A stretch of DNA of 64,000 nt, from assembly GCA_002162075.1 (NCBI GenBank), contig CP021423.1, positions 1,922,001-1,986,000 on the forward strand. The letters are read 5' to 3'. A program made the position numbers and the translations under genes. Below the pieces are notes generated by a model. It did no database searches and was not told the origin of the DNA. It worked only from the letters and a program-made list of their open reading frames with translations. The first letter of the stretch is position 1. Each line of letters opens with the position of its first letter. Shown here piece by piece: positions 8,885 through 17,190 of this stretch. This stretch comes from Armatimonadetes bacterium Uphvl-Ar1. Its GTDB lineage: Bacteria > Armatimonadota > Fimbriimonadia > Fimbriimonadales > Fimbriimonadaceae.

Positions 8885-10174
8885 TTAGTTCAAATCCTCC
8901 GGCAATACTTCTCGACTCAGCATTTGTTCAAAATTCTCCGCACGTTGCAACACCGCAAACCCACCATTTTCTCGCACCAAAACCGTCATCGGTCGAGGAT
9001 AGCGGTTATAGTTGCTTGCCATGCTACTGGAATACGCTCCTGTCGTCAATACTGCAACAAAATCTCCCGCGCTCAGGTCGTTCGGCAAATCAACATCATC
9101 AAAGAGCTGGTCAACTTCGCAATGTCTCCCGCTCACCGTTGCTGGGCTCAGATCAGCCAATTGCCGACCATCTCCCGATACTCCAACTACACCATAGCGA
9201 GCTCCGTACAATGCAGGTCGAGGATTATCCGCCAGACCCCCATCAACAACGACAAATCGTCTTCTCCCGCCACCGGATCGAGCAACATCCTTAACTACGC
9301 CCACCCGGTAGATCGTCACCCCCGCTTCTGCAATCAGCGAACGCCCAGGCTCCTGAACCAAAACAGGGTTCAAGCCACTCCCCTCTAGCGCTGACCTTAC
9401 CCCCCCAACAAGCCGTTCGTTGTAATGATCCAACGGAACTGGATTTTCGTCGGTATACCGAACTGCTCTCCCTCCCCCGACATTCAAAATCTTTAAATCA
9501 AATCCAAATCGATCATGCATTCTCCGGGCAAAATTAGCCAAGATTCGCCCCGCCGCAATCTGTGCCTCGGGATCAAGAAGCTGAGACCCAACATGGCAAT
9601 GAAAACCAACCAAATTCAGACCTGAATCGATACAAAACTCCACCGCCCGCTCTGCATCGCCGTCAACTATCGAAAATCCGAATTTAGTATCCGATTGACC
9701 AGTCGAAATCTTCTCATTGGTAACCGGCAAAACCCCGGGTGCCAGACGCAACACCACTTCAACCCCTGCCCCGGCATCCTGAAGAAACTCAAGCTCCTCG
9801 CGGTTATCCGCGACAATTTGACCAATTCCTTGCTCAATTGCAAAATCAAGCTCTGAGCGTGACTTATTGTTTCCGTGGAGATGGCAATCTTTCGCGGGAA
9901 CGCCCGCCATCAAAGCCGCTCTCAGTTCTCCTTCACTTGCACAATCAATCAAACACCCTTCCGAATGAGCGATTTTCAAAACCCCCACCACCGAGTTCGC
10001 TTTGCTTGCAAATGTCAAAACCCCACCCGGATCAAACTTCAAAAAAGATGCACGATACTCACGGATTTTTGATCGAAAACTCGCCTCATCAATAACATAA
10101 ATGGGAGTACCAAATTCAATCGCCAACTGTCGCACTAACCCATCCGTAGGGCACCAGCGCGGATCGCTCACCAT
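8885..10174 (-). CDS. lysA: Diaminopimelate decarboxylase
   Basis: PLP enzyme (fold type III) performing the last step of lysine synthesis, meso-DAP to lysine. The 429 residues include FASKANSV (Schiff-base lysine, K58), CHLHGNNKS, GFHCHVGSQLLD, NVGGGRAVRY (glycine-rich phosphate loop) and, near the end, GAYSSSMASNYN with the substrate-binding Tyr. EPGRSLIAEAG is also present. It is divergent from the parvulin gene at 10261, leaving an 86-bp shared promoter region. Confidence 0.95.
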   Translation of the reverse strand: MVSDPRWCPTDGLVRQLAIEFGTPIYVIDEASFRSKIREYRASFLKFDPGGVLTFASKANSVVGVLKIAHSEGCLIDCASEGELRAALMAGVPAKDCHLHGNNKSRSELDFAIEQGIGQIVADNREELEFLQDAGAGVEVVLRLAPGVLPVTNEKISTGQSDTKFGFSIVDGDAERAVEFCIDSGLNLVGFHCHVGSQLLDPEAQIAAGRILANFARRMHDRFGFDLKILNVGGGRAVRYTDENPVPLDHYNERLVGGVRSALEGSGLNPVLVQEPGRSLIAEAGVTIYRVGVVKDVARSGGGRRRFVVVDGGLADNPRPALYGARYGVVGVSGDGRQLADLSPATVSGRHCEVDQLFDDVDLPNDLSAGDFVAVLTTGAYSSSMASNYNRYPRPMTVLVRENGGFAVLQRAENFEQMLSREVLPEDLN

Positions 10175-10260
10175 CGCCGGATTATGGCACTACCGGACTT
10201 TCTGGCCCACCTCCTGATTCTTTCGACCAAGACACTCGTCAGAATGCTAGGACAACTCAC

Positions 10261-11202
10261 ATGAAACGATTTCTACTCGCCTCCCTCGCCGTAGCGATGC
10301 TGACCAGTTTCGCCACCGCGCAAGATGACAAACCGATGATTGTTGTCAACGGAGAACCGATCCTCCGCGGCAATTACATCAAACGAATGGAAGTCCTTCC
10401 CGGAGTCGGTAAGCAGGTCGGGAACCAATTCATTACTCTCCAGCCTGGCTTCATCACCCTCCAAACTCTCATCAACGAAATGCTGATGCTCCAGCTCGCG
10501 AAGGAAAAGAACGTCCTCCCGACCGAGCAGCAAATCACCGATGAGCTCAATGCTCGAATCGCGGAAAATCCTGACTACTCAAAGGCTTTCACGATGCTTG
10601 GTTTCACCCAAGCCGACTTGCGGTACGACCTAAAAGTTCAACTTTCCGAGTTCAACTTGGTAACAATGGGCATCAATATCGCGGATGCTCAGATCAATCG
10701 GTTCTACGAAGATCGAAAAGCGGACTTCACCCTTCCCAAGCGGTACCGGCTCAGAGTCATTGCTGTCAATTCCGATGATCTCAAGAAGAAAGTCGATGCC
10801 GAACTTGCCTCGGGGAAAGCCTTTGGAGCCGTTGCCAGAGAGCACAGCGTGGATGTCTCGACGAAATTTGATGACGGGAAAATGGGGGACATCGCCGAAG
10901 ACAGTCTCGGTGGTGAGGTTAAGACGCTAGTCACTGGGCTCAAAGCCGGACAATCCACATCATGGCTCAAGGCTTCCACCAGCGAATTGAAGCTTTTCGT
11001 TGAAGCCATTCTCCCGGCCGAAGTGATCAAACTTGACGACGTACTCAAGCGCAAAATCCGGCGAAAACTCATGGTCGATCGTGGTGCCGTCCGGAATGAT
11101 ATGAGCAAAATGATGGCCGAGATGCGAGCAAAAGCCCGCATCGAATACCAAGGCAGCCCATTCGACGAAGACATCAAACAAATGATGTCCGGCGGAAACT
11201 AA
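10261..11202 (+). CDS. Exported parvulin-type peptidyl-prolyl isomerase / SurA-PrsA-like chaperone
   Basis: 313 residues with a signal peptide (MKRFLLASLAVAMLTSFATAQ). An N-terminal SurA-like helical region (VNGEPILRGNYIKRME, TLINEMLMLQLAKEK) is followed by a parvulin domain of about residues 150-255 (RYRLRVIAV, FGAVAREHSVDVSTKFDDGKMGDIAEDSLGGE). A Lys/Arg- and Met-rich C-terminal helix ends the protein. The general role would be folding of exported proteins. It is followed by a long inverted repeat and mazG. Confidence 0.85.
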   Translation: MKRFLLASLAVAMLTSFATAQDDKPMIVVNGEPILRGNYIKRMEVLPGVGKQVGNQFITLQPGFITLQTLINEMLMLQLAKEKNVLPTEQQITDELNARIAENPDYSKAFTMLGFTQADLRYDLKVQLSEFNLVTMGINIADAQINRFYEDRKADFTLPKRYRLRVIAVNSDDLKKKVDAELASGKAFGAVAREHSVDVSTKFDDGKMGDIAEDSLGGEVKTLVTGLKAGQSTSWLKASTSELKLFVEAILPAEVIKLDDVLKRKIRRKLMVDRGAVRNDMSKMMAEMRAKARIEYQGSPFDEDIKQMMSGGN

Positions 11203-11211
11203 GTATCTCCT

Positions 11212-11255
11212 CCTCATCCGTGGGAAAGCTCCAGCGAGAACTCCCATGGATGAGG
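11212..11255. promoter_or_regulatory. Long inverted repeat between the isomerase and mazG genes
   Basis: Two 14-nt arms, CCTCATCCGTGGGA (11212-11225) and TCCCATGGATGAGG (11242-11255), pair with one wobble position around a 16-nt loop. No T-tract follows, so this is not a textbook terminator. It covers the GTG at 11220 and the ATG at 11250, which makes the ATG at 11268 the more plausible start of mazG. It may be a terminator/attenuator or an RNA-processing hairpin. Confidence 0.55.
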
Positions 11256-11267
11256 TATCCCCCTGTC

Positions 11268-12254
11268 ATGCCGGATTCAGTCGAATCACTTCTTCGAGAG
11301 CGAAATCTTTCCGGCTCATATCAAGTCCACTACTCGCCTCTGATCCTATCAATCGACCACCGCGCCCATCAAATTTTCTTTGACTTTGACCACTTATTTC
11401 TTCAAACCGAACTAAACCGCATCTACGGCCAATCAATTGAAGTTAACAATTCAAATCCTATCGTGATCCCGGCCCAAGAAACTGAACACCCAGGAGGATT
11501 ATCGGGGCTCGTTCTCATCGTAGACCGACTCCTCGGCCCCGGCGGATGCCCCTGGGATCAAGCCCAAACTCACGAATCGCTTAAGAAATATCTGCTCGAA
11601 GAATCTTACGAGCTGATTCAAGCCATTGACGAGAAAAACGAAGCTGACATGATCGAAGAGCTTGGCGATGTGCTCCTCCAACCCCTTATGCACACGCAAA
11701 TCAAAAGGCTAGAAGGCAAATGGGGCATCGAAGAAGTCACGCACGCGATCAACTCAAAACTGATCCGCCGACACCCTCACGTCTTTGGTGATGTTTCCGC
11801 CAACACCCCGGAAGAAGTTCTCAAAAATTGGGATGCGATCAAACGATCCGAAAAAGTCGATCAGAACAAGGCGGAATCAACCTTAGCTGGAGTACCTTCC
11901 GCAATGCCCGCTCTCATGCTCGCAATGGAAATTTCAAAGCGAGCCGCCCGTGCCGGGTTCGAGTGGCCCAACATCGACGGCGTATGGGAAAAATTTCGAG
12001 AAGAAGAAGGTGAGCTTCGCGAAGCACTTGAAAAAGGCTCATCGGAAGAACAGTCCGCCGAGCTCGGCGACCTCCTGTTCACCGTTGTCAACCTCGCGCG
12101 TTGGGCCAAAATCGACCCCGAAGACGCACTTCGTACAATGGTCGAACGATTCCGGAAACGGTTCATGACGATGGAATCCCTCTCGCCTCGACCATTGACC
12201 GAGTTGACTCCCGGAGAATGGGATAGCCTCTGGAATCAAGCCAAAGAAAATTAA
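11268..12254 (+). CDS. mazG: Nucleoside triphosphate pyrophosphohydrolase with N-terminal extension
   Basis: House-cleaning NTP pyrophosphatase. Two MazG modules are seen: the first with LLGPGGCPWDQAQTHESLKKYLLEESYELIQAI and MIEELGDVLLQ, the second with SKRAARAGFEW, EEGELREAL and AELGDLLFTVVNLARW. The EExxE/ExxD metal ligands are present in both. About 80 residues precede the first module; they could be a relic of the tetrapyrrole-methylase domain of YabN-type fusions. I chose ATG 11268 because earlier in-frame starts lie inside a hairpin. It ends with a 4-bp convergent overlap with the next gene. Confidence 0.9.
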   Translation: MPDSVESLLRERNLSGSYQVHYSPLILSIDHRAHQIFFDFDHLFLQTELNRIYGQSIEVNNSNPIVIPAQETEHPGGLSGLVLIVDRLLGPGGCPWDQAQTHESLKKYLLEESYELIQAIDEKNEADMIEELGDVLLQPLMHTQIKRLEGKWGIEEVTHAINSKLIRRHPHVFGDVSANTPEEVLKNWDAIKRSEKVDQNKAESTLAGVPSAMPALMLAMEISKRAARAGFEWPNIDGVWEKFREEEGELREALEKGSSEEQSAELGDLLFTVVNLARWAKIDPEDALRTMVERFRKRFMTMESLSPRPLTELTPGEWDSLWNQAKEN

Positions 12255-12688
12255 CCAAGTTCGTCCAAATCGGCCAAGTCTTTCTTTCGACCGGAAGCCC
12301 GCTTATTTTTAATCAAGTCTTCTCGTGAAATTACTCTCAGTTGGATACCGCCGAAGTCAGCAAAAATGGCACGAGCAAAGGCTTGTTCAAACTGAACGCC
12401 ATCAATATCGTTTAACAAATCAATTCTAAATGGTTCCCGTCCAAGCATGAAAACCTGCGGCTTCGACTCAAGCTTACCAATTTCAATCGCTCCAAACCCA
12501 AACTCTTTGAGAACCTGATTCAACTTTTCACAGTTCTCTCTGGCAGTTCCGAAAAAACAATCTAGATCGCTAGTGAACCTAGGGTAGCCATGAATCGCAA
12601 CTGCATGGCCGCCAATCAAGAGAAATTCAACGTTTTTCTCGACGAGCAATTGTAAGAATTCTTTCCAATCGGGGTGGATTGTCTCCAT
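12251..12688 (-). CDS. Nucleotidyltransferase-fold protein (AbiEii/MNT-like)
   Basis: A 145-residue protein with the minimal nucleotidyltransferase signature: GGHAVAIHGYPRFTSDLDCFF (the GGxA..R.T.DLD core, catalytic Asp pair) plus a third acidic region FRIDLLNDIDG. A Lys/Arg-rich end reads KNKRASGRKKDLADLDEL. Such proteins occur as toxin-antitoxin type partners and in many uncharacterised two-gene units. Its first 62 bp overlap a small upstream gene, suggesting translational coupling. Confidence 0.75.
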   Translation of the reverse strand: METIHPDWKEFLQLLVEKNVEFLLIGGHAVAIHGYPRFTSDLDCFFGTARENCEKLNQVLKEFGFGAIEIGKLESKPQVFMLGREPFRIDLLNDIDGVQFEQAFARAIFADFGGIQLRVISREDLIKNKRASGRKKDLADLDELG

Positions 12689-12809
12689 AGTACATCATGA
12701 TCAAGCGATTCTGAACCGCAAGCCGTTCCTCCGGAGTCATCGCGTGATTCCGCTCTCGGGTAATCCGATCAGATTCCTCCGGCGAAACCATCCGAATCAC
12801 CTTATCCAT
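12627..12809 (-). CDS. Small protein paired with the nucleotidyltransferase
   Basis: A 60-residue charged protein, MDKVIRMVSPEESDRITRER, with MTPEERLAVQNRL and RLERILTIARR. Short 'MTPEER...' proteins directly upstream of a nucleotidyltransferase-fold gene are a recurrent bacterial arrangement, probably a complex or toxin-antitoxin-like pair. Function is not established. The overlap of 62 bp with the next gene supports a real unit. Confidence 0.65.
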   Translation of the reverse strand: MDKVIRMVSPEESDRITRERNHAMTPEERLAVQNRLIMMYYGDNPPRLERILTIARREKR

Positions 12810-12814
12810 ACCAC

Positions 12815-13363
12815 CTATTTTACCTTTGATGACCCAAAAACTACTGCGTAAGCCACCACACTCGCCGCACTGGTGACATTCAAACTTCGCCCCTTGCCAA
12901 ACATCGGAATAAACACCGACCCATCACACTCGTGCATAACATTCCCATAAACTCCCCCTCCTTCATTTCCCAAAATCAAACAAACTTTTTCTGGCCAAAT
13001 ATAATCGTTCACGTCCACTGCACCATCCGCTATCTCCACCGCGACCAGACGCCAACCTTCACTCTTGAGCTGAGCCACCGCATCATCATGCCGGTCAAAG
13101 TACCGCCACCGAATCCGGCGATGCTGCCCCATACTCGTCACAGCAATCATCGGATTCTCTTCCGGCTTGGGGGTCTTCCCCGTCAAAACAATTTCGCTCG
13201 CCCCACACCCATCAGCCAGGCGAAAAAGTCCCCCCACGTTGTATCCATCCTCCCAATCCTGAGCAAAAAAACAAATTTCCGACCGAACCACGTACTTCCT
13301 TTTCATTTCCTTGTGCACCGCACGCACCCCGGTTTTGCTCACAATGGTCTTGCCCTTCGCCAC
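12815..13363 (-). CDS. SpoU/TrmH-family RNA 2'-O-methyltransferase
   Basis: A 182-residue SPOUT-fold methylase. The three family motifs are visible: NVGGLFRLADGCGASEIVLTG (motif 1), VCLILGNEGGGV (motif 2) and SLNVTSAASVVAYAV (motif 3), forming the knotted SAM site. It lacks the long N-terminal RNA-binding extension of TrmH proper, so the target (tRNA or rRNA) cannot be said. It lies 5 bp from the small nucleotidyltransferase partner on the same strand. Confidence 0.88.
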   Translation of the reverse strand: MAKGKTIVSKTGVRAVHKEMKRKYVVRSEICFFAQDWEDGYNVGGLFRLADGCGASEIVLTGKTPKPEENPMIAVTSMGQHRRIRWRYFDRHDDAVAQLKSEGWRLVAVEIADGAVDVNDYIWPEKVCLILGNEGGGVYGNVMHECDGSVFIPMFGKGRSLNVTSAASVVAYAVVFGSSKVK

Positions 13364-13522
13364 ATTTCAAATCCTACCAGGCCCCAAAAATTCAATTCGA
13401 TGGAATCAATTCCGTCTAACAATCGTTAAACCATCACAACCATGAGACAAAAATCCCCGATTTCGCCGAATTTGTCACAAATGCGGGTGCAACTCACCCC
13501 CCAAAATGGCGTATCTTGGGGT

Positions 13523-14272
13523 GTGAAACGCGTTGGATGGATGTTGGCCCTGGGGTGTGTGCTCGCCCTGACCGGATGTGGAGCAGTTGATCAAGTCAAA
13601 GATCAAGTCACTCGAGAAACTTTTGCCCCAACTCAACCCACAACCAATGGTGTTGTGATGCACGTCTATCTTGATCGAAGCGGCTCCGCCAAAGACCTCC
13701 GCCCGGAAATCAGCAAGCAGGTCATGCAACTTCTCGACCTCTATCCCAATGCGCCCGAGGTCACACTTCACTGGTACTCCCAAGAGTGCAAAAAAATCAC
13801 AACCACCGTTTCGAGCCTGCCAAACCTCACTGGAATCATGGATGACTATGTCAAAGATACCAATGATGACGATAAAGGTATTAAAGGAACCAATCTTTCC
13901 GTCGCATTTCGTGATCTCCAAACCCAAGCTACCCGAGCCGGATCAGCCCAAGTCATTGGCGTTTTCGTCACGGATGGCGGCTTCGAAGACGACCAATCCG
14001 TTCTTGGCAAAGAAACCGAAGTCCTTCGCGATATGCCGAATGTCACCACCCTTGTCTTCATCGGACTCGACGCCGACGGAACCACCAAACTCACCACTCT
14101 CGACAGCGTCGTCCGCGACAGATTTGTGATGGGAACAGGCGGCGAGGCCCAAAAACAATTTTTTGATATCACTTTGGAGAATGGTGGCCCGAAACTTGAT
14201 CAAGCTAAAAGTGCGATCCAAGGCCAAATCGCCAGCGCAACCCCCGCCGCAACCGAATCTGCCGCCGAGTAA
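13523..14272 (+). CDS. Lipoprotein with von Willebrand A-like domain
   Basis: I choose GTG 13523, giving MKRVGWMLALGCVLALTGCG, a lipoprotein signal with lipobox LTGC. An upstream ATG at 13442 would bury it. After the anchor, VMHVYLDRSGSAKDLRPE matches the MIDAS metal site (DxSxS) of a vWA domain, and VIGVFVTDGGFEDD carries the later MIDAS Asp (TDGG). It is first in a five-gene unit with two vWA proteins and three membrane proteins. Function unknown; likely an extracytoplasmic adhesion/assembly partner. Confidence 0.75.
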   Translation: MKRVGWMLALGCVLALTGCGAVDQVKDQVTRETFAPTQPTTNGVVMHVYLDRSGSAKDLRPEISKQVMQLLDLYPNAPEVTLHWYSQECKKITTTVSSLPNLTGIMDDYVKDTNDDDKGIKGTNLSVAFRDLQTQATRAGSAQVIGVFVTDGGFEDDQSVLGKETEVLRDMPNVTTLVFIGLDADGTTKLTTLDSVVRDRFVMGTGGEAQKQFFDITLENGGPKLDQAKSAIQGQIASATPAATESAAE

Positions 14273-14278
14273 ACAAGC

Positions 14279-15448
14279 ATGAGCACTACGTTCGACCGAC
14301 CGCCCGCCATCCCCGTCCCGCCCGTGCGAGAGCGCATCGTTTCGCGCCCGAACCCCGAACAGCAACTCGCCCAAGAACAACCCCGACTCGTCACCGATTC
14401 CGAGCGAGACGAACTCGCGGCAACGGTCGAAAACGACATGATGCAAATGGGATTCATGTCGCGACACGTCTGGGAAGCAAAACAATTTCTTCAAGCCTAC
14501 GTTCGGCTCACTCAGCAATGGCACGCTTCGCACGAGGCGCTCCAACGGGATGAGCAAATGAATGGCGGATTCGCGGCCCGCGCCGCCGAATTCATCGAAG
14601 ATTGCCGCAGCATCGGCGGCCGAGTCAAAGCACCAAAATATGCCGACGCCATCGGGCTAGAAAAGGTTTATTTGACGGCCCTCAACCATAGTCATACAAC
14701 CACGAAAAAGTTAACAGGCGGATTCTTCGCCCTCTTTGTGGCAATCGTACTGAAAGCCTATCTCCTCCTACCGTTAGCTGAAACACTCATCAGCGCCGTC
14801 CAATCAACCGACGGCATCATCAAAACAACTCTTTCTCTCATCCTCGCCGTCGCCCTCAGTTATGGCATTACCTTTATGACTAGATTTATCATGATGATGA
14901 TCGTCTCATTATCTCCAGGCGAGGGATTCAAAGAGGTCAGAACGGCTGGTCAAATGCTAGGCAGAAAAATGACCGTTGCCCTGCTCGTCATTATGTCAGT
15001 CGCACTTGTCGGATCCCTCCTCGCATTCCTCCGGATCGACATGGAATCATTGACCAGGAGTGGCGAGCTCCAAAATCCGGTTGTTGCTGCCGGCGGCCTT
15101 GCCCTCCTCTTTGTTGGCACCGTTCTCGCGTACGAGTTTTTCGTCACTTACAAAATTCTGCGCCATCAACAAGAACCTCAAGCCCCAGACAAAGAACGTC
15201 TGCGCGATTCCTATCTCACCGCCCTCAAACGCTATAACGACGAAGTCGCCCTCGCCCAAGGTCGAACCCTTGCCCTCCATGCCCAAGATGCTTGGCAAAC
15301 CTTCATGGCTCAACTGGATGCGGTGAATCCCGAAAGCACAAAAGCCCAAGAGCAAAGAGCCCGCGCCCTCCGCACCATTCGCGGAGTCGCTACAGAGTTC
15401 AAAAACCTCGGCAGCAAACCCAAATCGAACCGGGCGTATATCAAGTAA
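14279..15448 (+). CDS. Membrane protein of unknown function in the vWA operon
   Basis: 389 residues. A Pro-rich N-terminus and a helical region (residues ~35-140) are followed by four hydrophobic segments (GGFFALFVAIVLKAYLLL, TLSLILAVALSYGITF, TVALLVIMSVALVGSLLAF, AAGGLALLFVGTVLAYEFF). A long soluble helical C-terminus ends in basic residues. I recognise no family. It lies 6 bp after the vWA lipoprotein. Confidence 0.65.
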   Translation: MSTTFDRPPAIPVPPVRERIVSRPNPEQQLAQEQPRLVTDSERDELAATVENDMMQMGFMSRHVWEAKQFLQAYVRLTQQWHASHEALQRDEQMNGGFAARAAEFIEDCRSIGGRVKAPKYADAIGLEKVYLTALNHSHTTTKKLTGGFFALFVAIVLKAYLLLPLAETLISAVQSTDGIIKTTLSLILAVALSYGITFMTRFIMMMIVSLSPGEGFKEVRTAGQMLGRKMTVALLVIMSVALVGSLLAFLRIDMESLTRSGELQNPVVAAGGLALLFVGTVLAYEFFVTYKILRHQQEPQAPDKERLRDSYLTALKRYNDEVALAQGRTLALHAQDAWQTFMAQLDAVNPESTKAQEQRARALRTIRGVATEFKNLGSKPKSNRAYIK

Positions 15449-15460
15449 AGGCACACAACT

Positions 15461-15730
15461 ATGATTCCCAACCCCTGGCTCGTTCGTGGAGGCGTCATCC
15501 TCGGGGTCGCCGCGGTCATTCTGCTTACTGTGACCACGGTCAATGCCGGAGCATCCCCAAGTATCTACAATCAAGCCGGGCGTGAAGGCGTCTTGATGCC
15601 AGAAGTCATTGCTAAAAAGGATTCTAGCAAAGCCAAACCAGAAATTGTCCGCGAAGAACCCAAGAAGATTTACACCCGGAAAGTCAATTTCCGAGTCCCG
15701 AAGAGGAAATTGACCGCCTTAGCTTCGTGA
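15461..15730 (+). CDS. Small single-pass membrane protein, vWA operon
   Basis: 89 residues. One N-terminal membrane segment (WLVRGGVILGVAAVILLTVTTVNAG) is followed by a basic tail (KKIYTRKVNFRVPKRKLTALAS). Its TGA overlaps the GTG of the next gene (GTGA), indicating translational coupling. No family recognised. It could anchor the following vWA protein. Confidence 0.55.
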   Translation: MIPNPWLVRGGVILGVAAVILLTVTTVNAGASPSIYNQAGREGVLMPEVIAKKDSSKAKPEIVREEPKKIYTRKVNFRVPKRKLTALAS

Positions 15731-16647
15731 GTCTCACCAAAGACGTGACGCTCCGCATCCTCGACGTCAACCCAATCACCGAAACCACCCGAGATGAACG
15801 AGGCAAATCCATCATGCTGCTCCTCGACAACAGTTACAGCATGGTGCAACCCTCTCCCCCAAGCCCATGGAACGATGATTGGCTCCCCGCCGCCGACCGC
15901 GATTACAAACGGATCGAAGCCGTCAAGGCCCTCTTAGAAGTCCTCTCGGGTGAAGATCGTGTCGCTCTCGCCACATTCCCCCGTCTAAACCCGATGCCCG
16001 GTTACCGCATCCCCCGCGTCGAACCCCCTGCCATCCTAAAAAATTTCGGCTCTCCCATCACCGTTCTGCCTGAACTCGACAAGCTCAAATCCAACGAGAA
16101 TTCCGGCACCCCCCTCTATCGGGTCATTGGCGATTCCGTGGAGTGGATGGCTGGCGAACCTGCGGATCGCCCCAAAATCGCTGTCCTCCTGACTGATGGT
16201 CGAGATACCGAAAGCAATAGCGGTGTTCCCCCTGGACTGGCAGAAAAAGTCAAAGAAAGTGGCATCACCCTCATCACGATCGCGCTAGGCCCCGCGCCCG
16301 ATCTGGATGCCCTCCGCACACTATCGACCGAAGTTATTTCTGTTTCGGAAAGTGATCAACTTGTCCCAACATTCCGACGCCTTGCCGAAAAACTGAAAAC
16401 GTTGACCATCGGTTGGGAAGTCAACCTTGAACTCAAGCGACCCGGTCAACCTTTCGCAAATGACGATGAAGAAGTAAAAATCGGCTACCGTTCCGGCAAA
16501 TCACCCAAGCGAACCGATGTCCGAGTGGGCGGCCCCGCCCCCATCGCATCGCCCGTCCCCGCACCATCGGACAAAGTGAGTTCAGCCCCGTCGACCAAAC
16601 CGCAAACTCGCACCCCCCAAACCCGATCTGGAGAAGAGAAAATTTGA
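15727..16647 (+). CDS. von Willebrand A domain protein
   Basis: 306 residues from GTG 15727. The vWA domain starts at about residue 28: SIMLLLDNSYSMVQPS (DxSxS MIDAS, here DNSYS), TPLYRVIGDSVEW (MIDAS Thr) and KIAVLLTDGRDTE (TDG). A Pro/Ser/Thr-rich low-complexity tail follows. No signal peptide is visible, so it may act in the cytoplasm or use the small membrane protein encoded just before it. Batf/BatA-type stress operons and MoxR-vWA pairs are comparable, but no MoxR ATPase is present here. Confidence 0.75.
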   Translation: MSLTKDVTLRILDVNPITETTRDERGKSIMLLLDNSYSMVQPSPPSPWNDDWLPAADRDYKRIEAVKALLEVLSGEDRVALATFPRLNPMPGYRIPRVEPPAILKNFGSPITVLPELDKLKSNENSGTPLYRVIGDSVEWMAGEPADRPKIAVLLTDGRDTESNSGVPPGLAEKVKESGITLITIALGPAPDLDALRTLSTEVISVSESDQLVPTFRRLAEKLKTLTIGWEVNLELKRPGQPFANDDEEVKIGYRSGKSPKRTDVRVGGPAPIASPVPAPSDKVSSAPSTKPQTRTPQTRSGEEKI

Positions 16648-17147
16648 CGTTCCTCAAACACTTCATCCTTCTCGCCGCCCTATTCATAAGCCTCCCCCTC
16701 CTTGGTAGGCTGTTCATCAATCGAATCAACCGTCGTGCTGGCGTCGCTGCCGTTCCCATTGATCTTCCGTTCCTCCTCCAAACCGTAGCCCTCGGCATCC
16801 TGTTCCCCATCGCCGCCGACGGCGGATTCGTTGTCTTCTCTCAGCTCAATCTTCCCGGTCAACTGCCCCGATTCCTCAGCCTCGGTCTGATCGGTTTACT
16901 CTACGGCTGGTTCTTCGGCCTCCAACCATACGTCTACACATGGCCCTCGATCATCTTGGGGCTGATCGGAGGTCTACTCACCGCATTTCTCTATACAGTC
17001 CTTCCATTCAATCTTATAACCTTAGCCCTTTTCGCCGCGACCTTCACCATCCTTCCTCTTCTTGCGATGGAATTCCCCGAAGGGCCAGTCGGACGAATCC
17101 TCCAAGCGGGATCAACCCTCCTTCCGATTCGCGGATATCTCAGATAA
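16644..17147 (+). CDS. Membrane protein of unknown function, end of vWA operon
   Basis: A 167-residue hydrophobic protein with about five membrane segments (FILLAALFISLPLLG, TVALGILFPIAADGGFVVF, LSLGLIGLLYGWFFGL, IILGLIGGLLTAFLY, LITLALFAATFTILPLL). The start is TTG 16644, overlapping the previous stop by 4 bp. No family recognised. It is followed by the hairpin shared with the EF-G-like gene. Confidence 0.6.
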   Translation: MTFLKHFILLAALFISLPLLGRLFINRINRRAGVAAVPIDLPFLLQTVALGILFPIAADGGFVVFSQLNLPGQLPRFLSLGLIGLLYGWFFGLQPYVYTWPSIILGLIGGLLTAFLYTVLPFNLITLALFAATFTILPLLAMEFPEGPVGRILQAGSTLLPIRGYLR

Positions 17148-17180
17148 AAAAAGTGCCCCCGACCCAAACGAGCCAGGGGC
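17146..17180 (-). terminator. Rho-independent terminator of the EF-G-like gene
   Basis: On the minus strand a GC hairpin (GCCCC...GGGGC, 17154-17180) is followed by ACTTTTTTT. It sits 11 bp beyond the minus-strand stop at 17191. The plus-strand operon ends at the same spot, so the hairpin may also slow transcription from that side. Confidence 0.7.
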
Positions 17181-17190
17181 GTGACTGCAC

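Noticed and set aside
12251-12809. Abortive-infection (AbiE) system
   Set aside because: Only a generic nucleotidyltransferase fold and a small partner are seen; the AbiEi-type HTH antitoxin is absent, so a defence label is not justified.
14279-15448. TelA/tellurite-resistance protein in the vWA operon
   Set aside because: The membrane topology and lack of TelA motifs do not support it.
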